Below the pieces are notes generated by a model. The model was not told the origin of the DNA. It ran no database searches and saw nothing but the letters and a program-made list of their open reading frames with translations. Both the position numbers and the translations under genes were made by a program. From Datisca glomerata (lineage: Eukaryota; Streptophyta; Magnoliopsida; Cucurbitales; Datiscaceae): 64,000 nt of DNA. This document shows positions 47,601 through 59,170 of the stretch, in pieces. Position 1 is the stretch's first letter, and the number at the start of each line of letters is the position of its first letter. Where the stretch lies: positions 558,001 through 622,000 of the forward strand of contig QANY01000292.1 in the NCBI GenBank assembly GCA_003255025.1, given 5' to 3'.

Positions 47601-48414
47601 TATATAATCCATTAGAAAAACTTAGATTCTAAATTTTATAAGATCATGTCTTCAGCCATCCCCATCACTGAATCTCCAAAACACAAGTCATTGCGTGATT
47701 AAAAACAGACCTTAACGAGTAAATCAAAAGATCCAGTAGACATTCATAGGAGTTCATGACTACTCTAAATTTAGACTACTCTATATATCATCATCCAATT
47801 GATGTATATTAAATCTTTATGATAAATGACACGTTAATAAAGATATTAATTCACATTGATCCTATCATGTATAATCTTCATACGCATTCATAATACTTAA
47901 TGAACTGTACTAGCAACCATTCATTAAAAATTTCATATTTTAATAAGTTACGGACAATTTTATTCATTATCTATGATCTTAATTTTCTCGTACTAATACA
48001 AGACCATAGTCTTATTAATGAATATGAAATTTTCAGATATTTATATAAATTATTCAAAAATAATTTAAAAGAAAAATATAATACTCTTTAAATTTCATAT
48101 CAAAATATTAATACACATATTTTGAGAATATAACCCCAAACAATTATCACAATAAAAATTAGGATGGGTATCCCTCATATTCGTAGGCTCTTATTTGATC
48201 TGGAACGTTAGCTCAAATTTTAATGGTCTCAATCAAATTTGCAAAAGAAAATGAATCATCACTAATGTCTGGTTAGATCTTCTGGATACTTCAGACAATT
48301 TTTAGATATTGCTCCCTAAAATAATATATTCACAACTTATGAACCACATATGACAAGTAAAGCCAATCCTCCTCCACTAACAATGTTACCATAATATGTT
48401 TTTTGATTTATTTA
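44641..48414. other. AT-rich region with retroelement-like traces
   Basis: No protein gene seen. A complement of a tRNA-Met-type primer-binding site (CAGATACCACTT, 45853-45864) sits next to TTGTGGCGGAAGCGTGGAGG. Together they suggest the 5' end of a minus-strand LTR element, but no coding domains or paired LTRs could be confirmed. It also holds a direct duplication (45920-46452), a GC-richer stretch with repeated CACCACAGT/TGTAGT motifs (46850-46975) and one N (47249). Confidence 0.4.
45920..46452 (+). repeat. Direct duplication, two copies of about 250 bp
   Basis: 45920-46170 and 46203-46452 are nearly the same, from TTAATAAAA-(C/-)GAATCTTTTAA to CCACACCAAGATCTTCTAA. A partial third start (CTTTTAATAAAACAAAACTTG, 46168-46188) lies between them. 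Confidence 0.9.
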
Positions 48415-49452
48415 GGCATGTTTACCGAACAAATTCGAATTCAGATTCAAATTAAAAATTCATATATAGATTTTAGGATTTAAGATTGAGATTTAAGATT
48501 AAAATTTTAATGTTTATTAACTGTCAAGATTATAATTTAAATTCAGAATATTATATTTACAAACTTAAGGATTTGTAATTTGGATTAGATTGTATATATG
48601 ATTTACTATATTGCCCTCTAATAAAGAATATCATTTTACAATATGTACAAAAAAAATTCTTTTGTGACTTATAATTATTGAAATTATTTTGACATAATAA
48701 AATAGATATAATTAAATATCACATAAATAATAATAAAAACATAAAAAATAGTTAAAAATGTTTTTCTTTCATAAGAAAAAATATTTTAAGCTTTCTCACA
48801 CATAATCAAAATCAAGTCTATTTATTATCTTCTTAGTTATTGTTTTATTTTAGGTTCAAGTTATTTACCATTTGCCTAATTTAATTTTGTTCTATTATTT
48901 ATTTTTTTTACTCTTATATTTCTATAAAATAATGCAATCCTTTATTTCATAATTTATTTTTCTCCTCAATTGATTTAGGCTAGATTAACGCAATAGCATG
49001 AGAGGATGAGAAAAATCAATTTTATCAAACAAGTTAATGGTAAAATTAATATTATAAGTAAACTAATGGGGACACCAAATAATTGAATCGAATTTGGCTC
49101 TTCCATACTACTATACTAATTTAACATATTAAAGCATGAAGTTTTTAAAAAATAAGAATGACTTATTTATAGGTAATGATCAGAGTTTTGGAATTAAATA
49201 ATATATTAGGGGTATTGTTGTCATTTTAATCTGAATCCGGATTTTATATAAATCGATGATTCAAATTCCTAGTCTCCCCTCTGAATTCTGAATTCGTAAA
49301 CCCCGATTCAAGCCCCTCTAATTCAAATAATAATTACTGATTTTTACTGAATGTAAATTCGCAATTCAGATACAAAATTGAATCTAAAGTTAGTAAACAT
49401 TGGATTCAGCATACAAATCTAAATCTTCAATGATGGGTTAGTAAACATGCCC
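48415..49452. mobile_element. PIF/Harbinger-like non-autonomous element, 1.04 kb
   Basis: The left end GGCATGTTTAC and the right end, inverted, GGGCATGTTTAC match over 11 bases. Flanks are TTA and TAA, compatible with a decayed TWA target duplication. The interior is AT-rich with many GATTCAAATT-like imperfect inverted motifs and no coding frame. Confidence 0.5.
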
Positions 49453-50704
49453 TAATTCATAGCTGATCCACAATTTTCCTATTGTTTTACGATTACAATA
49501 GCTCTCACAACTATGTGTTTTTTTGGCCAACAATCATTTACTTATTTTTTTTAGATGTTAATCATTTACTTATTTGTTACTATTTAGTTCCCTATTTCTT
49601 TTAGATTAGTTTCTCAATTTTTTACTAGCTTAGTTTCTCCGATATTTGTTCTCTTTATTCATTTATTTTTCTTGAAATATCGTTTTCTGATTTTTTTTCT
49701 TTATACGTGACTTTTATTTTCATTAGTTTTTTATTATAGAATTTATATAAGAGTCATTTTCTTTTTCTATTATATCCCTATCATATTATTATATATTTTA
49801 AATTTATTTTTCATTATAAATTCTTGAGAGTTTTGCGTGATTACAAAAAGTATATAAAATGTAACATTACATTTTTCACATAACCATTTTTACTAATCCT
49901 AATGTTTTTTATTTTATGTGTGCAATTCTTCTAACTATTTTTAATATGAATATTGAAGAACACTTGAAAATTTTATGAAAACACAATGAAATAAAATTGT
50001 TGTCCACTTTTTGAAAAAAAAATCTAATTTTGATAGTCAAAATTAATACATAAAGACTTTTCTAATAAATGGATGATTTTCACATTTTTACTCATTACAT
50101 TAATAAAACACAGAAAAAGTAACGTGAGAGGCTTCTATTGCAGGATGAAATAAGAGGGAAAAAAGTCTAATTTCAGAAAAGTAAACTAAGAAAAGATAAC
50201 AAAAATAGGTAAAACTAAAAGAAAATAAATGGTAGTTTAAGAAAAAAAGAATAAAATAAAATCGCGGGACCCATTGAATGTGAAACCAAAGATTTGTCGA
50301 ATCATCTTGAAAAAAACTACCGAATCAGGCACTCGTTTCATGATTAGGGGATAATTATATTAAATCAATATATTATCCACATATAATCTTAAGAAATATA
50401 AAAAAATTATCTTCTTAATACATGTCTCGAGATTATCTTATTTCTTAATTTTTTTTAATGGACGGTCATGATTTTATAAACATGCCGACGCGAGTCACGT
50501 GGTTCACAGTTTTTGTCCTTTTTTCTTCATTATCTCGATTGGATTGAGAAATCCATGATATGACTATTCTTTTTACAATCACCACCGTTTGATCTGATCT
50601 TCTTTCTAATTTCCTACTTTTTTTCTTTTCAGCTCAAATGATCATTTATTTTGTGTCCGGGCATAACAAAAACCAGAGCCTGCTCCGCCTCCCTGACTAT
50701 AGCC
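49453..50704. other. AT-rich intergenic region and BAHD gene promoter
   Basis: No gene seen. Long A/T runs. The last 250 bases hold TTATAAA (50474-50480) and a G-box (50496-50501). Confidence 0.5.
50496..50501. promoter_or_regulatory. G-box CACGTG upstream of the BAHD gene
   Basis: A perfect CACGTG about 205 bases before the start codon. bHLH/bZIP factors are known to bind this core. Use here is inferred. Confidence 0.35.
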
Positions 50705-52078
50705 ATGGCGGAATTCAACTCTGTGAGAGTTCTCCAAATCTGCAACATCCCTCCCTCCGCATCCCCCGAATCAATTTCCCTTCCTCTCACCTTCTTTGAC
50801 ACTTTTTGGATTAAGTTTTCCCCAGTTGAACGCCTCTTCTTCTATCCACTCCCTCACTCTGACCCTCCATTTATCGACTCTGTTCTTCAAAAACTCAAAC
50901 ACTCTCTCTCTCTAACTCTCGATCATTTTCTCCCTCTAGCTGGAAATCTAATCTGGCCTCAACACTCTCCCAAACCCATCATTCTCTACAACCCAAACGA
51001 CGCAGTTTCACTCACCATCGCCCAAACCGATGCCGATTTCAACCATATCTCTAGCCGTCATGTTCGTGAAGCCAAAGAGTCTCGTCCTCTTGTCCCTGAG
51101 TTACCACCATCTGATACACAAGTTCCAGTAATGGCTCTTCAAATCACTATGTTTTCGAATCCGGTTAGTGGGCTTTGTATCGGAATGACTTCCCACCACG
51201 CAGTTCTCGATGGGAAAATCTCAATCATGTTCATCAAATCATGGGCTTACTTTTGCAAACTATCCCAATTTGAAGAACAGTCCCCTCGTTTGTTAACTGA
51301 ATTAACCCCATATCTTGACAGGACAGTAATTAAAGATCCAACCGGAAACGGGCTCGACCTGATTTACTTAGAGGCGTGGCAGAAGATGGCAGGCTCAGGG
51401 TTGAAGTATCTCCCAAATATTGGAGTCCCGCCGGATGTGGTCCGAGCAACACTAGAGCTCACTAGAGCCGACATAGAGAAAATTAGGAAAAATGTATTAT
51501 TGCATTTGATGGAGTCAAACGAGGAGTTTCGGTTGTCAAGTTTTGTGCTCACTTATGCCTATGCATTAACCTGTATCGTTAAAGCGGAAAGAATGGAAAG
51601 TCAGATAGCAGTGTATTTAGGATTTGTTGCAGATTACAGGAGTCGTTTAAGGCCTCCAATTCCATCAAACTATTTTGGGAACTGTGGAGTTTCTCATGGG
51701 ATCAAGGTTAGAGCGAGAGAAGTGATGGGGGAAGATGGGGTTGCTGTAATTGCTAAGAGAATGAAGGATGAGATTTTGGATTTGGAGAAGAATGGTGCTG
51801 AGAGGGTAAGAGAGGACCGGTTATCGGCATGGGAGAGTCTTGAACCAGGGAGTAAATGTTTTGGTGTGGCTGGATCGCCGCGGTTTGGAATATATGAAGT
51901 GGATTTCGGATGGGGTAGGCCGGAATTGGTGGAGGTGGCTTCGTTGGATCGAACTGGATCGATTTCTATGGCGGAGAGTAGGGATGGGAATGGAGGTGTT
52001 GAGATTGGTTTTGTTTTGTCAAAGGATGCCATGCTTCGTCTTGTTACTCTGTTTCATGACGATCTAAAGGCCATGTAA
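50705..52078 (+). CDS. BAHD acyltransferase, malonyltransferase-like
   Basis: A single-exon gene for 457 residues, the usual BAHD length. It transfers an acyl group (often malonyl) from CoA to an acceptor such as a phenolic or flavonoid glucoside, in the cytosol. Catalytic HxxxD is H165-A-V-L-D169 in SHHAVLDG; YFGNCG is at 323-328; the structural motif DFGWG is at 400-404, followed by RPELVE. YFGNCG plus DFGWGRP is typical of the anthocyanin/phenolic-glucoside malonyltransferase clade. The N-terminal pattern VLQICNIPPS...SLPLTFFDTFW also fits. The ATG at 50705 is preferred over the in-frame ATG at 50651 because it has an AGCCATGG context and matches family starts. Frame fully open with no damage. 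The exact acyl donor and acceptor cannot be told from sequence. Confidence 0.95.
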   Translation: MAEFNSVRVLQICNIPPSASPESISLPLTFFDTFWIKFSPVERLFFYPLPHSDPPFIDSVLQKLKHSLSLTLDHFLPLAGNLIWPQHSPKPIILYNPNDAVSLTIAQTDADFNHISSRHVREAKESRPLVPELPPSDTQVPVMALQITMFSNPVSGLCIGMTSHHAVLDGKISIMFIKSWAYFCKLSQFEEQSPRLLTELTPYLDRTVIKDPTGNGLDLIYLEAWQKMAGSGLKYLPNIGVPPDVVRATLELTRADIEKIRKNVLLHLMESNEEFRLSSFVLTYAYALTCIVKAERMESQIAVYLGFVADYRSRLRPPIPSNYFGNCGVSHGIKVRAREVMGEDGVAVIAKRMKDEILDLEKNGAERVREDRLSAWESLEPGSKCFGVAGSPRFGIYEVDFGWGRPELVEVASLDRTGSISMAESRDGNGGVEIGFVLSKDAMLRLVTLFHDDLKAM

Positions 52079-52107
52079 TTTGTTTGACACAATTTTTCAA
52101 GAATTTA

Positions 52108-52113
52108 AATAAA
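52108..52113 (+). terminator. Candidate polyadenylation signal of the BAHD gene
   Basis: AATAAA, 30 bases after the stop codon, at a plausible distance for a plant near-upstream element. Confidence 0.4.
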
Positions 52114-53949
52114 GGCAATTTTTTAAGTGCAAGAAAGATAGTGAATGTGTCAATAAATTGGCTATATGCCATGTTATCATTCATGTAATTTTTCATAATA
52201 TTAAATAATCTAGTGATTGCATTAATATGTAATACTCGACCACAATTTAGCATAAATTTTCCGGTCTTCACTTGAACATAATACATCAACATATATATAT
52301 GTATATAAAACAATTAAAAAAACTATCATTCGTTCATTGTGGCTAATGGAATGTAAGTAATCGAATCACGAGAAGTAGCGTAAAGGTATCAGGCATGAGC
52401 GAGAAAGGAGAAAGTGTTCTCAAACCTTCTCCCTCCTCATTTTTGTCTTTGCTTTCTTGCAGAATTAGCATCTTATGTTGTAAATGAGTTTCTCGCCCTT
52501 ATTGTGGAGCAATTGTTATTCCTAACTCTCTTGTAATCCTTCCTCGGGTTTGATTTTTGCTACTCTAGTCTTCATTTTAGGTTTTTTTTTCTTCTCTTTT
52601 TTTATTTCTTGTCGTGATACCCTATTTCAGAATTCAAGCGTGTGCGCACATGTGCCCCAAAGAACCGAGGACCTTTGGATGTCAAAGGTCAACTCGGTGA
52701 GATCATGGATAAGTTAATCCAAAAAGTGAAGTCATCGGACATTGTGAACACTTAGCATCGGGGTTCCTCAAGACCCAAGGTTCTCTACAAAGTCCAGATT
52801 TGTTTAAGTCCCAGAAGACCTTCTCATATAATCTTAAGATTAGACAAGCAAGGAGTTTTTCCAAGTTGACGAGACGGTAAAACCCCCGCTCAACCGTTTC
52901 CACAACACAACTGTGGCGTGCAGCCTACAAAGGCCATGATGTAGCTGCATTTGCTACTTGTTCAATGGAGGCATCATTCAATGGCATTGAGCCATAAGGA
53001 GCGATCTCCGCTGGCCATGATTACTCGCCCCCGAGTTCATTAATGCATGCGCTCAATTAGAGTTAAGTGATATTTCCTAAGCCGGGGATGGTACAGACAA
53101 AACTATCGCAAGTGTAATGTTTTTTGTTATCCTTCATCGATTGAAAAAATGGCCGATTATAAGCTTATAAGTGCGGGAAAAAGCCTTAGCTCATAAGTTA
53201 ACTTTCGTGGTTGAGAAAAACCATTGCCAGCAAACACTAGGATCATAGTCGTGGCAAGCCATATAAGTCTCCAACTCGTTTTCAGTGAAGCAAGTCAATA
53301 TTTTTCCGACTAGGTCCCAATTTTTTAATATGTGTGAAACCAATTGACTGTTATTTAACCTAGGACTCGATAGCAGAAAGAGAGATCCCAATAATCTGAC
53401 CGAGTCAATGGTTATATGATTCGATGTTTGCTTGTTGATGTTGTTAGTGTTATCTCACATTGAGTGTAAAAAGAAGTGGTAACTAGTTTATAAATATAAG
53501 GGAAAGTCACATCTCATAAACTAATTTTTGAAGTTAAGAATGTACAATATCATCCACCAATCAGATTATACACCACCTAGTCGAGCAAATCATAGACAAC
53601 ATTAGAGGTTGTATCAAGGGAAGTTCTTATGGTGAATCTCACCTTGGTCCACGCATGAACAACGCTACCCTAACTATCCCAACTGCCTTAACCAAGACCA
53701 TATGAAAGGAAGTAATTCTACTTACCAAGTTATGCAACAATCACCCAACTACCCTCGTTTTTTCTATCCATACTCTCAATCCGACTGGCATAAGCTTAGG
53801 TTTCACAATAAAAAATGAGACCTCCTCTACTTCCATCTTCTACTTTATCTTTAATTTTGTAGGTTTTAAGAGCAAGTGAAGAAGTTATTGATGTCTTCAT
53901 CCTTAAGAATTCAATCGAAACGTGTTTTGTTTGGTTCTTTTTAGCCCAT
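52114..53949. other. Intergenic region with unidentified repeat traces
   Basis: No gene supported. 52620-53060 is GC-richer and reads like decayed retroelement sequence but shows no domain. 53440-53545 (TGTTAGTGTTATCTCACATTG and following, with a TTTATAAATATAAGG promoter-like motif) resembles short LTR fragments common in plants. 53570-53830 has a long open but unrecognised stretch. Confidence 0.4.
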
Positions 53950-54227
53950 GTTCACTATAAGAAGATCTTCCTTTACCGACTAGACCTTTAGCCACAAAGT
54001 TAAATCCATGGCTAAAAGTCTCTTTTAGCGACTAAAATATTTGTCGATACTAAAAGCTCTTATTTTTACCCGGGAAAGGAAAACAGGTGGTGCCCCTTTT
54101 GTTGTAAGGCTTTTACCGACGGATATAAAATTTCGTCGATAAAGATTAGGGTTTTACCGACCGAGAAAAATGTTGGTCGGTAAAGACCCATTTTTCCCTT
54201 AAACTATACACTCGTCGCAAAACTTGA

Positions 54228-54420
54228 CACCAAAACGGCGCCGTTTGGAGTAACAACAAAACCCTCTCCCTTTCTTAGATTCCCTCACCCGGCGCCTAGA
54301 AATTCCCTTTCCCCTCATCCCCGCGCCTAGAAATTCCATTTCCCCTCATCCCCCCGACAGATCTCGATCGTTATCGCCGTTTTCTTTGAGCTTCTTTCAT
54401 CATCGGGCGAGGTTCACGTA
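54228..54420 (+). promoter_or_regulatory. GC-rich leader of CACTA 2
   Basis: Has the palindrome AAACGGCGCCGTTT (54233-54246) and a 31-bp direct repeat (GCGCCTAGAAATTCC..., 54292-54322 and 54323-54353). It ends near GGTTCACGTAAGC (54410-54422), a good donor site for a 5' UTR intron. Probably the element's own promoter and leader. Confidence 0.4.
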
Positions 54421-55210
54421 AGCAAAACACTCTTCCTTCTCTTTTCAACTTTTGTTGATTTATGAAAATAATGCTTGAATTTATGGTAGATGATAATATG
54501 AAATTTTGAGATCTTGGCATTAGTAGTGTAAAACACTTGTTTTTTTCTGGTTGTAAATAAATGTTGGTTTGAATATTGATAATCTAATGGATCAGTTTAA
54601 TCTCATTGCTCAAAATGTTCTGATGAATATGATTGCAAATTGGTACTTGTGTTTGGACTCTCACGTTTCTTGTCTTTGAACTTAAGAAACACATTTTGTT
54701 TTAATATTTTGAAGCAGTTTCACAATAAAAGGTCACTTTAGAAAAGCAGTTCCCTTATTATTTTTTCCCATCCTGTTCTTCTCCTATTGGTAAAGGGTGC
54801 CCGCTTTGTTTCTGTAATGGTAAGTTCTTCCTTAAAAAAAATAGGCCACTTTAGATATTGAAAAGGACAAAAAAAATGTGCAGATGGATGAAAGTTTAAT
54901 AAACTGATAGCGTGTTTACCTTCTAAGCTTAATAAGTGAATAATGAATCTCTGTTATGATTATTGCTTCAACATGTTCAATAGTAGCCAGCACCTCACCA
55001 AACTACCACATATAAATATATAAGAGAAAAATAACTTATAACATGCCTGGGAGTAGTTCAAGTCTAACATTTACTTTTTGAACATCATTTTTTACTAAAT
55101 GATGGCTCCATGTAATGTTTGGGACCAAGGGCTAAAGAAAATGAAGTAATAATATGCACTTATAGACATTTTACCTAAATTGACATCATTTCTCCACTCT
55201 ATTATCTCTT

Positions 55211-55352
55211 GTTCAAACCTTTTCTTTTTACATGTAACAATTACAGGCTATGGAATCCTAGATTCTGCTATACATATCAGAGTTCAAACTTTTTCTTTTT
55301 GCATGTAACAATTACAGGCTATGGAATCCTAGATTCTGCTATACATATCAGA
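55211..55352 (+). repeat. 71-bp tandem duplication in CACTA 2
   Basis: Two copies start GTTCAAAC(C/T)TTTTCTTTTT at 55211 and 55282 and end with CATATCAGA. They lie in a probable intron of the element. Confidence 0.9.
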
Positions 55353-55933
55353 GTTTAGTTTTATTTTTTCCCTCGTATTTGATTGGTTAACTTTGGATGA
55401 GAATACAGTTCGTCATCTAGCTAATGATGCATGCGGCCCATGGTGTATTCCTATACCTAGCATTTAGCCCTTTGATTCTGTAAATATAGAAGGATGCTTT
55501 ATACTTTGTTATGAATATGTTATTAGGAAAGAGGAAACTCTATTTATAATTATTTTCTTTTATTATGCATTTGAATCATTTTTGTTTATGATTTGTGTTT
55601 CCCTCTTAATTAACTTTACATTTTAATCTCTTTAATTTAGGAGTTATGTTATTGTATAAGGGGTGTACAGTAATGAGATTTTATTGACCCAGGGATCATC
55701 TTTTTTGGGACCTACTTGATATGATCCAAGTGTAAATAAACCTCGTGTAAGGTAAATAACTTGTACTAAAAAAGTTTTACGACCACGTTCAAGACGAGAT
55801 TGTTCAAATCACAATCTCCTTAGAATTTATAAGTTTATAAAAAAAATATTTACATGAATTAAGGTTTATTTGCTTAGGGATCTTCTGTTGAGAGTTTCTC
55901 TAGATAATTATTTAATTTACGGAATGACAAAAC

Positions 55934-57719
55934 ATGGACAAGAGTTGGATAAAAAATCCTAATAGATTGTCTAATGAGTATATTGATGGTATTTCACAGT
56001 TTATGAGCGTGGCCAGTAATTATCTCTATGTAGAGGAAAAAACTCGTTGTCCATATAAAAAATGTTTTAATTCAAGACAATTGTCTTTAATAGAAGTCAA
56101 AATGCATTTGCGCCAATATGGAATAGCATTGAGCTATGAGCGTTAGGTGTTTCATGGTGAAGAGATACAAATATATCATCGTTCACGAAATATATTTGTG
56201 ATGAGATGATGATGATGATGATGGTGATGAGATGAGAGAAATATTAGATAACATGTGTGGTTTTGGTAGGATGGAGATAAATGGTGAACGAGTTGGAGAG
56301 AATAATACTAATAGAATAAATCTAAATGCAGAGACGTTAGACAGATTTAGTGTTTTGTTAAGTGAAGCCGAAGAAGAACTTTATCCTGGTTGTCGAAAGT
56401 ATATTTCACTATCTTTTATTGTAAAGTTGATGCATATCAAAGTGCTTAATCATTGGAGCAATAAGTCATTTGACCAATGATTTGAAGTTCTAAATGGTTT
56501 TCATCCAGAAGGCTAAAAAATTCTAGCCTCCTACTATGAAACCAAAAAAATTGAGAGATTTAGGGTTGAGATATGACAGAATTCATTATCGTAAATATGA
56601 TTGTACTTTATTCTGGAAAAAGAACGAAGGAAAAGACAAATGCCCTGAATTTGGTGAAACAAGATATAAAATGGATGATGGGAAGAGTAAGAAAGTTCTC
56701 CAAAAAGTTTTATGTCACTTTCTTATTATACCCAGACTTCAGAGATTGTTCAAGTCAAAATACACATCGTCTGATATGAGATGGCACAATGAGAAACGTG
56801 TCAATGTTGAAGGTGTATTTAGACATATTGCTGATTCAGAAGGTTGGAAGGATTTTAATAAGCAATATAAATAGTTTCAGAATATACTCGAAATGTAAGA
56901 TTTGGACTTATAACGGATGGATTTAATCCATTCAGAAATATAATCAACTCATATAGCATATGGTTAGTCATATTAGTACCTTATAACATTCCTCCATAGA
57001 ATTGTATGAAAGAACCGTTCTTTATTATGTCTTTGCTAATTTATGGTCCAAGGTCACCCAGTAAAGACATTGATGTGTATTTGAACTCATTGATAGATGA
57101 GTTAAAACAATTGTGGGATGGGGTGCAAACATTTGATGTCACTCATGGGCAATTTTTTTCTATGCATGCTGATGTGTTGTGGACAATAAATGACTTTCCA
57201 GCATATAGAGATTTGTCTGGTTAGAGCATGAAAGGGTACTTGACATGTCCTGTTTGCAATGAAGATGCATCTTCGTTGAGGTTGCAAAGTAAAATATGTT
57301 ACATAGGACATTGACGACATTTGCCTTGTGATCATATGTGGCAGAGGAGTAAATTGCATAACGGTAAACAAGAGTTTTGTGATGCATCAAGAAAGTTGAC
57401 AGGAGAAGATACATTGAGGCAGTTAGATCAAATTCAATTTGTCAAGTTTGGGAAAAATCCAAATAAGTTAGACAAAAAGAGAAAGTGTCATGTAGATGGT
57501 CTTAATTGGACTAAGAAAAGTGTGTTTTTTGAACTTCCATACCGGTCTAAATTGAAAATTAGACATAGATTGGATGTCATGCATATTGAGAAAAATATTT
57601 GCGATAATATATTAGGTACATTGTTGAATATAGAAGGCAACACAAAAGCCACTTACAAAGCTCGATTGGACCTAGCTGACATGAATATAAGAGAAGAACT
57701 ACACCTGGAACAGAAATGA
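55934..57719 (+). pseudogene. En/Spm TNPD-type transposase, N-terminal and catalytic part (broken)
   Basis: Starts with the transposase-associated domain at 55934 (MDKSWIKNPNRLSNEYIDGI, then CPYKKCFN). The frame is stopped by TAG at 56144. It continues at 56232-56480 (LYPGCRKYISLSFIVKLMHIK), 56536-56874 (DCTLFWKKNEGKDKC, then RLQRLFKSKYTSSDMRWH), 57006-57224 (PRSPSKDIDVYLNSLIDELK, then HADVLWTINDFPAY) and 57321-57719 (FFELPYRSKLKIRHRLDVMH and IEKNICDNILGTLLNI). These are the Transposase_21 blocks in order. At least six stops or frame changes separate them, so no active enzyme is expected. CACTA transposases cut and paste the element by binding subterminal repeats and the ends. Confidence 0.92.
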
Positions 57720-57740
57720 AACAAATATTTTTAACCACAT

Positions 57741-58578
57741 GTGTGTTACACATTGACAGTAGAGGAGAGAAGAAAATTTTGTGTTTTCTCAAAGTCAGTC
57801 AAGTTTCCAGATGGTTTCGTAGCAAATATATCACGATGTATCAACCAAGCCAAGGCTAAGGTTTTGAGATTGAAAAGTCATGATTGTCATATTTTATTGC
57901 AAAGACTTTTACCAGTTGGGATTCGTGGTTTCTTGCGTATGTGCTGAATAATTGCGATCAGCTACAACCTTACTTACTGTAAGTAAATCAATAATATTAT
58001 TAAGTCTAATTTTCAATGGTTGTTTTTTATGTCACAAATCATCAAAATAAAATGATTAATATGTGCAGAGAGCACATGAGAGAATTAAACAGAGTTAGTC
58101 GGGTTGACTTAAGTTCAAGACATCTAAACCAATTTCCTAAATGGTTTAGAAATCGGGTATATGTGTACATATTTGACTAAATACATATCATTAAAATTAT
58201 TACGGAAGTAACTAATACTTTTGTCATTTTTATTAGATCATTGAGCTACGCCGTCAAGGGTCATTAGAAGCCATATATGATTTGAATACTTTAGCATTTG
58301 GTCCAGATAATCATTTCAGATCATATTTTGATTGTATTGTCAATGGTGTTCGATACTATAATATAGATCATGATCATCACCGGACAACTCAAAATAGTGG
58401 CTTAGTAGTTCCAGGGGAACATGATGGTGAGAGATTGAATTTTTTTTGTAGGTTAAAAGAAGTGATTAAGATGCAGTATGTGCGAGAAAGAAAACTTATA
58501 TTATTTAAATGTGAATGGTTTGACACAAATGCAAAAAGAAATAGAATGAAGAGAGATATTCGTCTTACTTATGTATGA
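57741..58578 (+). pseudogene. En/Spm transposase C-terminal domains (DUF4218/DUF4216-like)
   Basis: 57741-57947 reads FPDGFVANISRCINQAKAKV and LKSHDCHILLQRLLPVGIRG, the DUF4218-type block. 58282-58578 reads TLAFGPDNHFRSYFDCIVNG and LILFKCEWFDTNAKRNRMKR, the DUF4216-type block. They follow the catalytic part in the usual order, with an intron-like gap and stops between them. Confidence 0.88.
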
Positions 58579-59170
58579 AAATGAGCTTTTTATTCTCACA
58601 TCTCAAGCACAACAAGTCTTTTAGGTTGATGATTGTAAATTTGGAGTCAATTGGAAAGTAGTGTAAAAGGTTCAAGATAGATAATTATAGGGTGTTCTAA
58701 GATAGAATAACAGATAGAACAAGATGAAGCCATAGGGACTACTGAAAAAACTTTGCCATCTATCGATTTAGATGAGTCAGAAACAATGTAATTTCACATG
58801 CATGACGTGGAACATTCTGAAATAGATGCAAATGTTATTGGAGTAGGAGATAGTAATATTGAAGATATTAATTTTATTATTATTATGATTCACAAGATAT
58901 TATACCAAGTGATGATGATAAAGATTGAATTTCAAAGTAACAGTGAATCTGTTAGCGTAAAATATCCATTCATATCTTCTTACATTTGCTTTAATATATT
59001 TTGTAAGCAATAACATGTTTATGATATTTTTCATGCCACTTATCTTTATGCAAGTTAATGTCTCTCGGAAAAAATACTCCTCTTTCAAATCTAGATCATG
59101 TTGTAGGAACTTCTACTGTTGAAGATGCTTCCCAAACAAGCATATACACTTTGTAATAGTTCTTATTATA

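Noticed and set aside
51694..52032. 112-codon minus-strand frame opposite the BAHD gene
   Set aside because: It is a shadow of the sense coding region and has no domain of its own.
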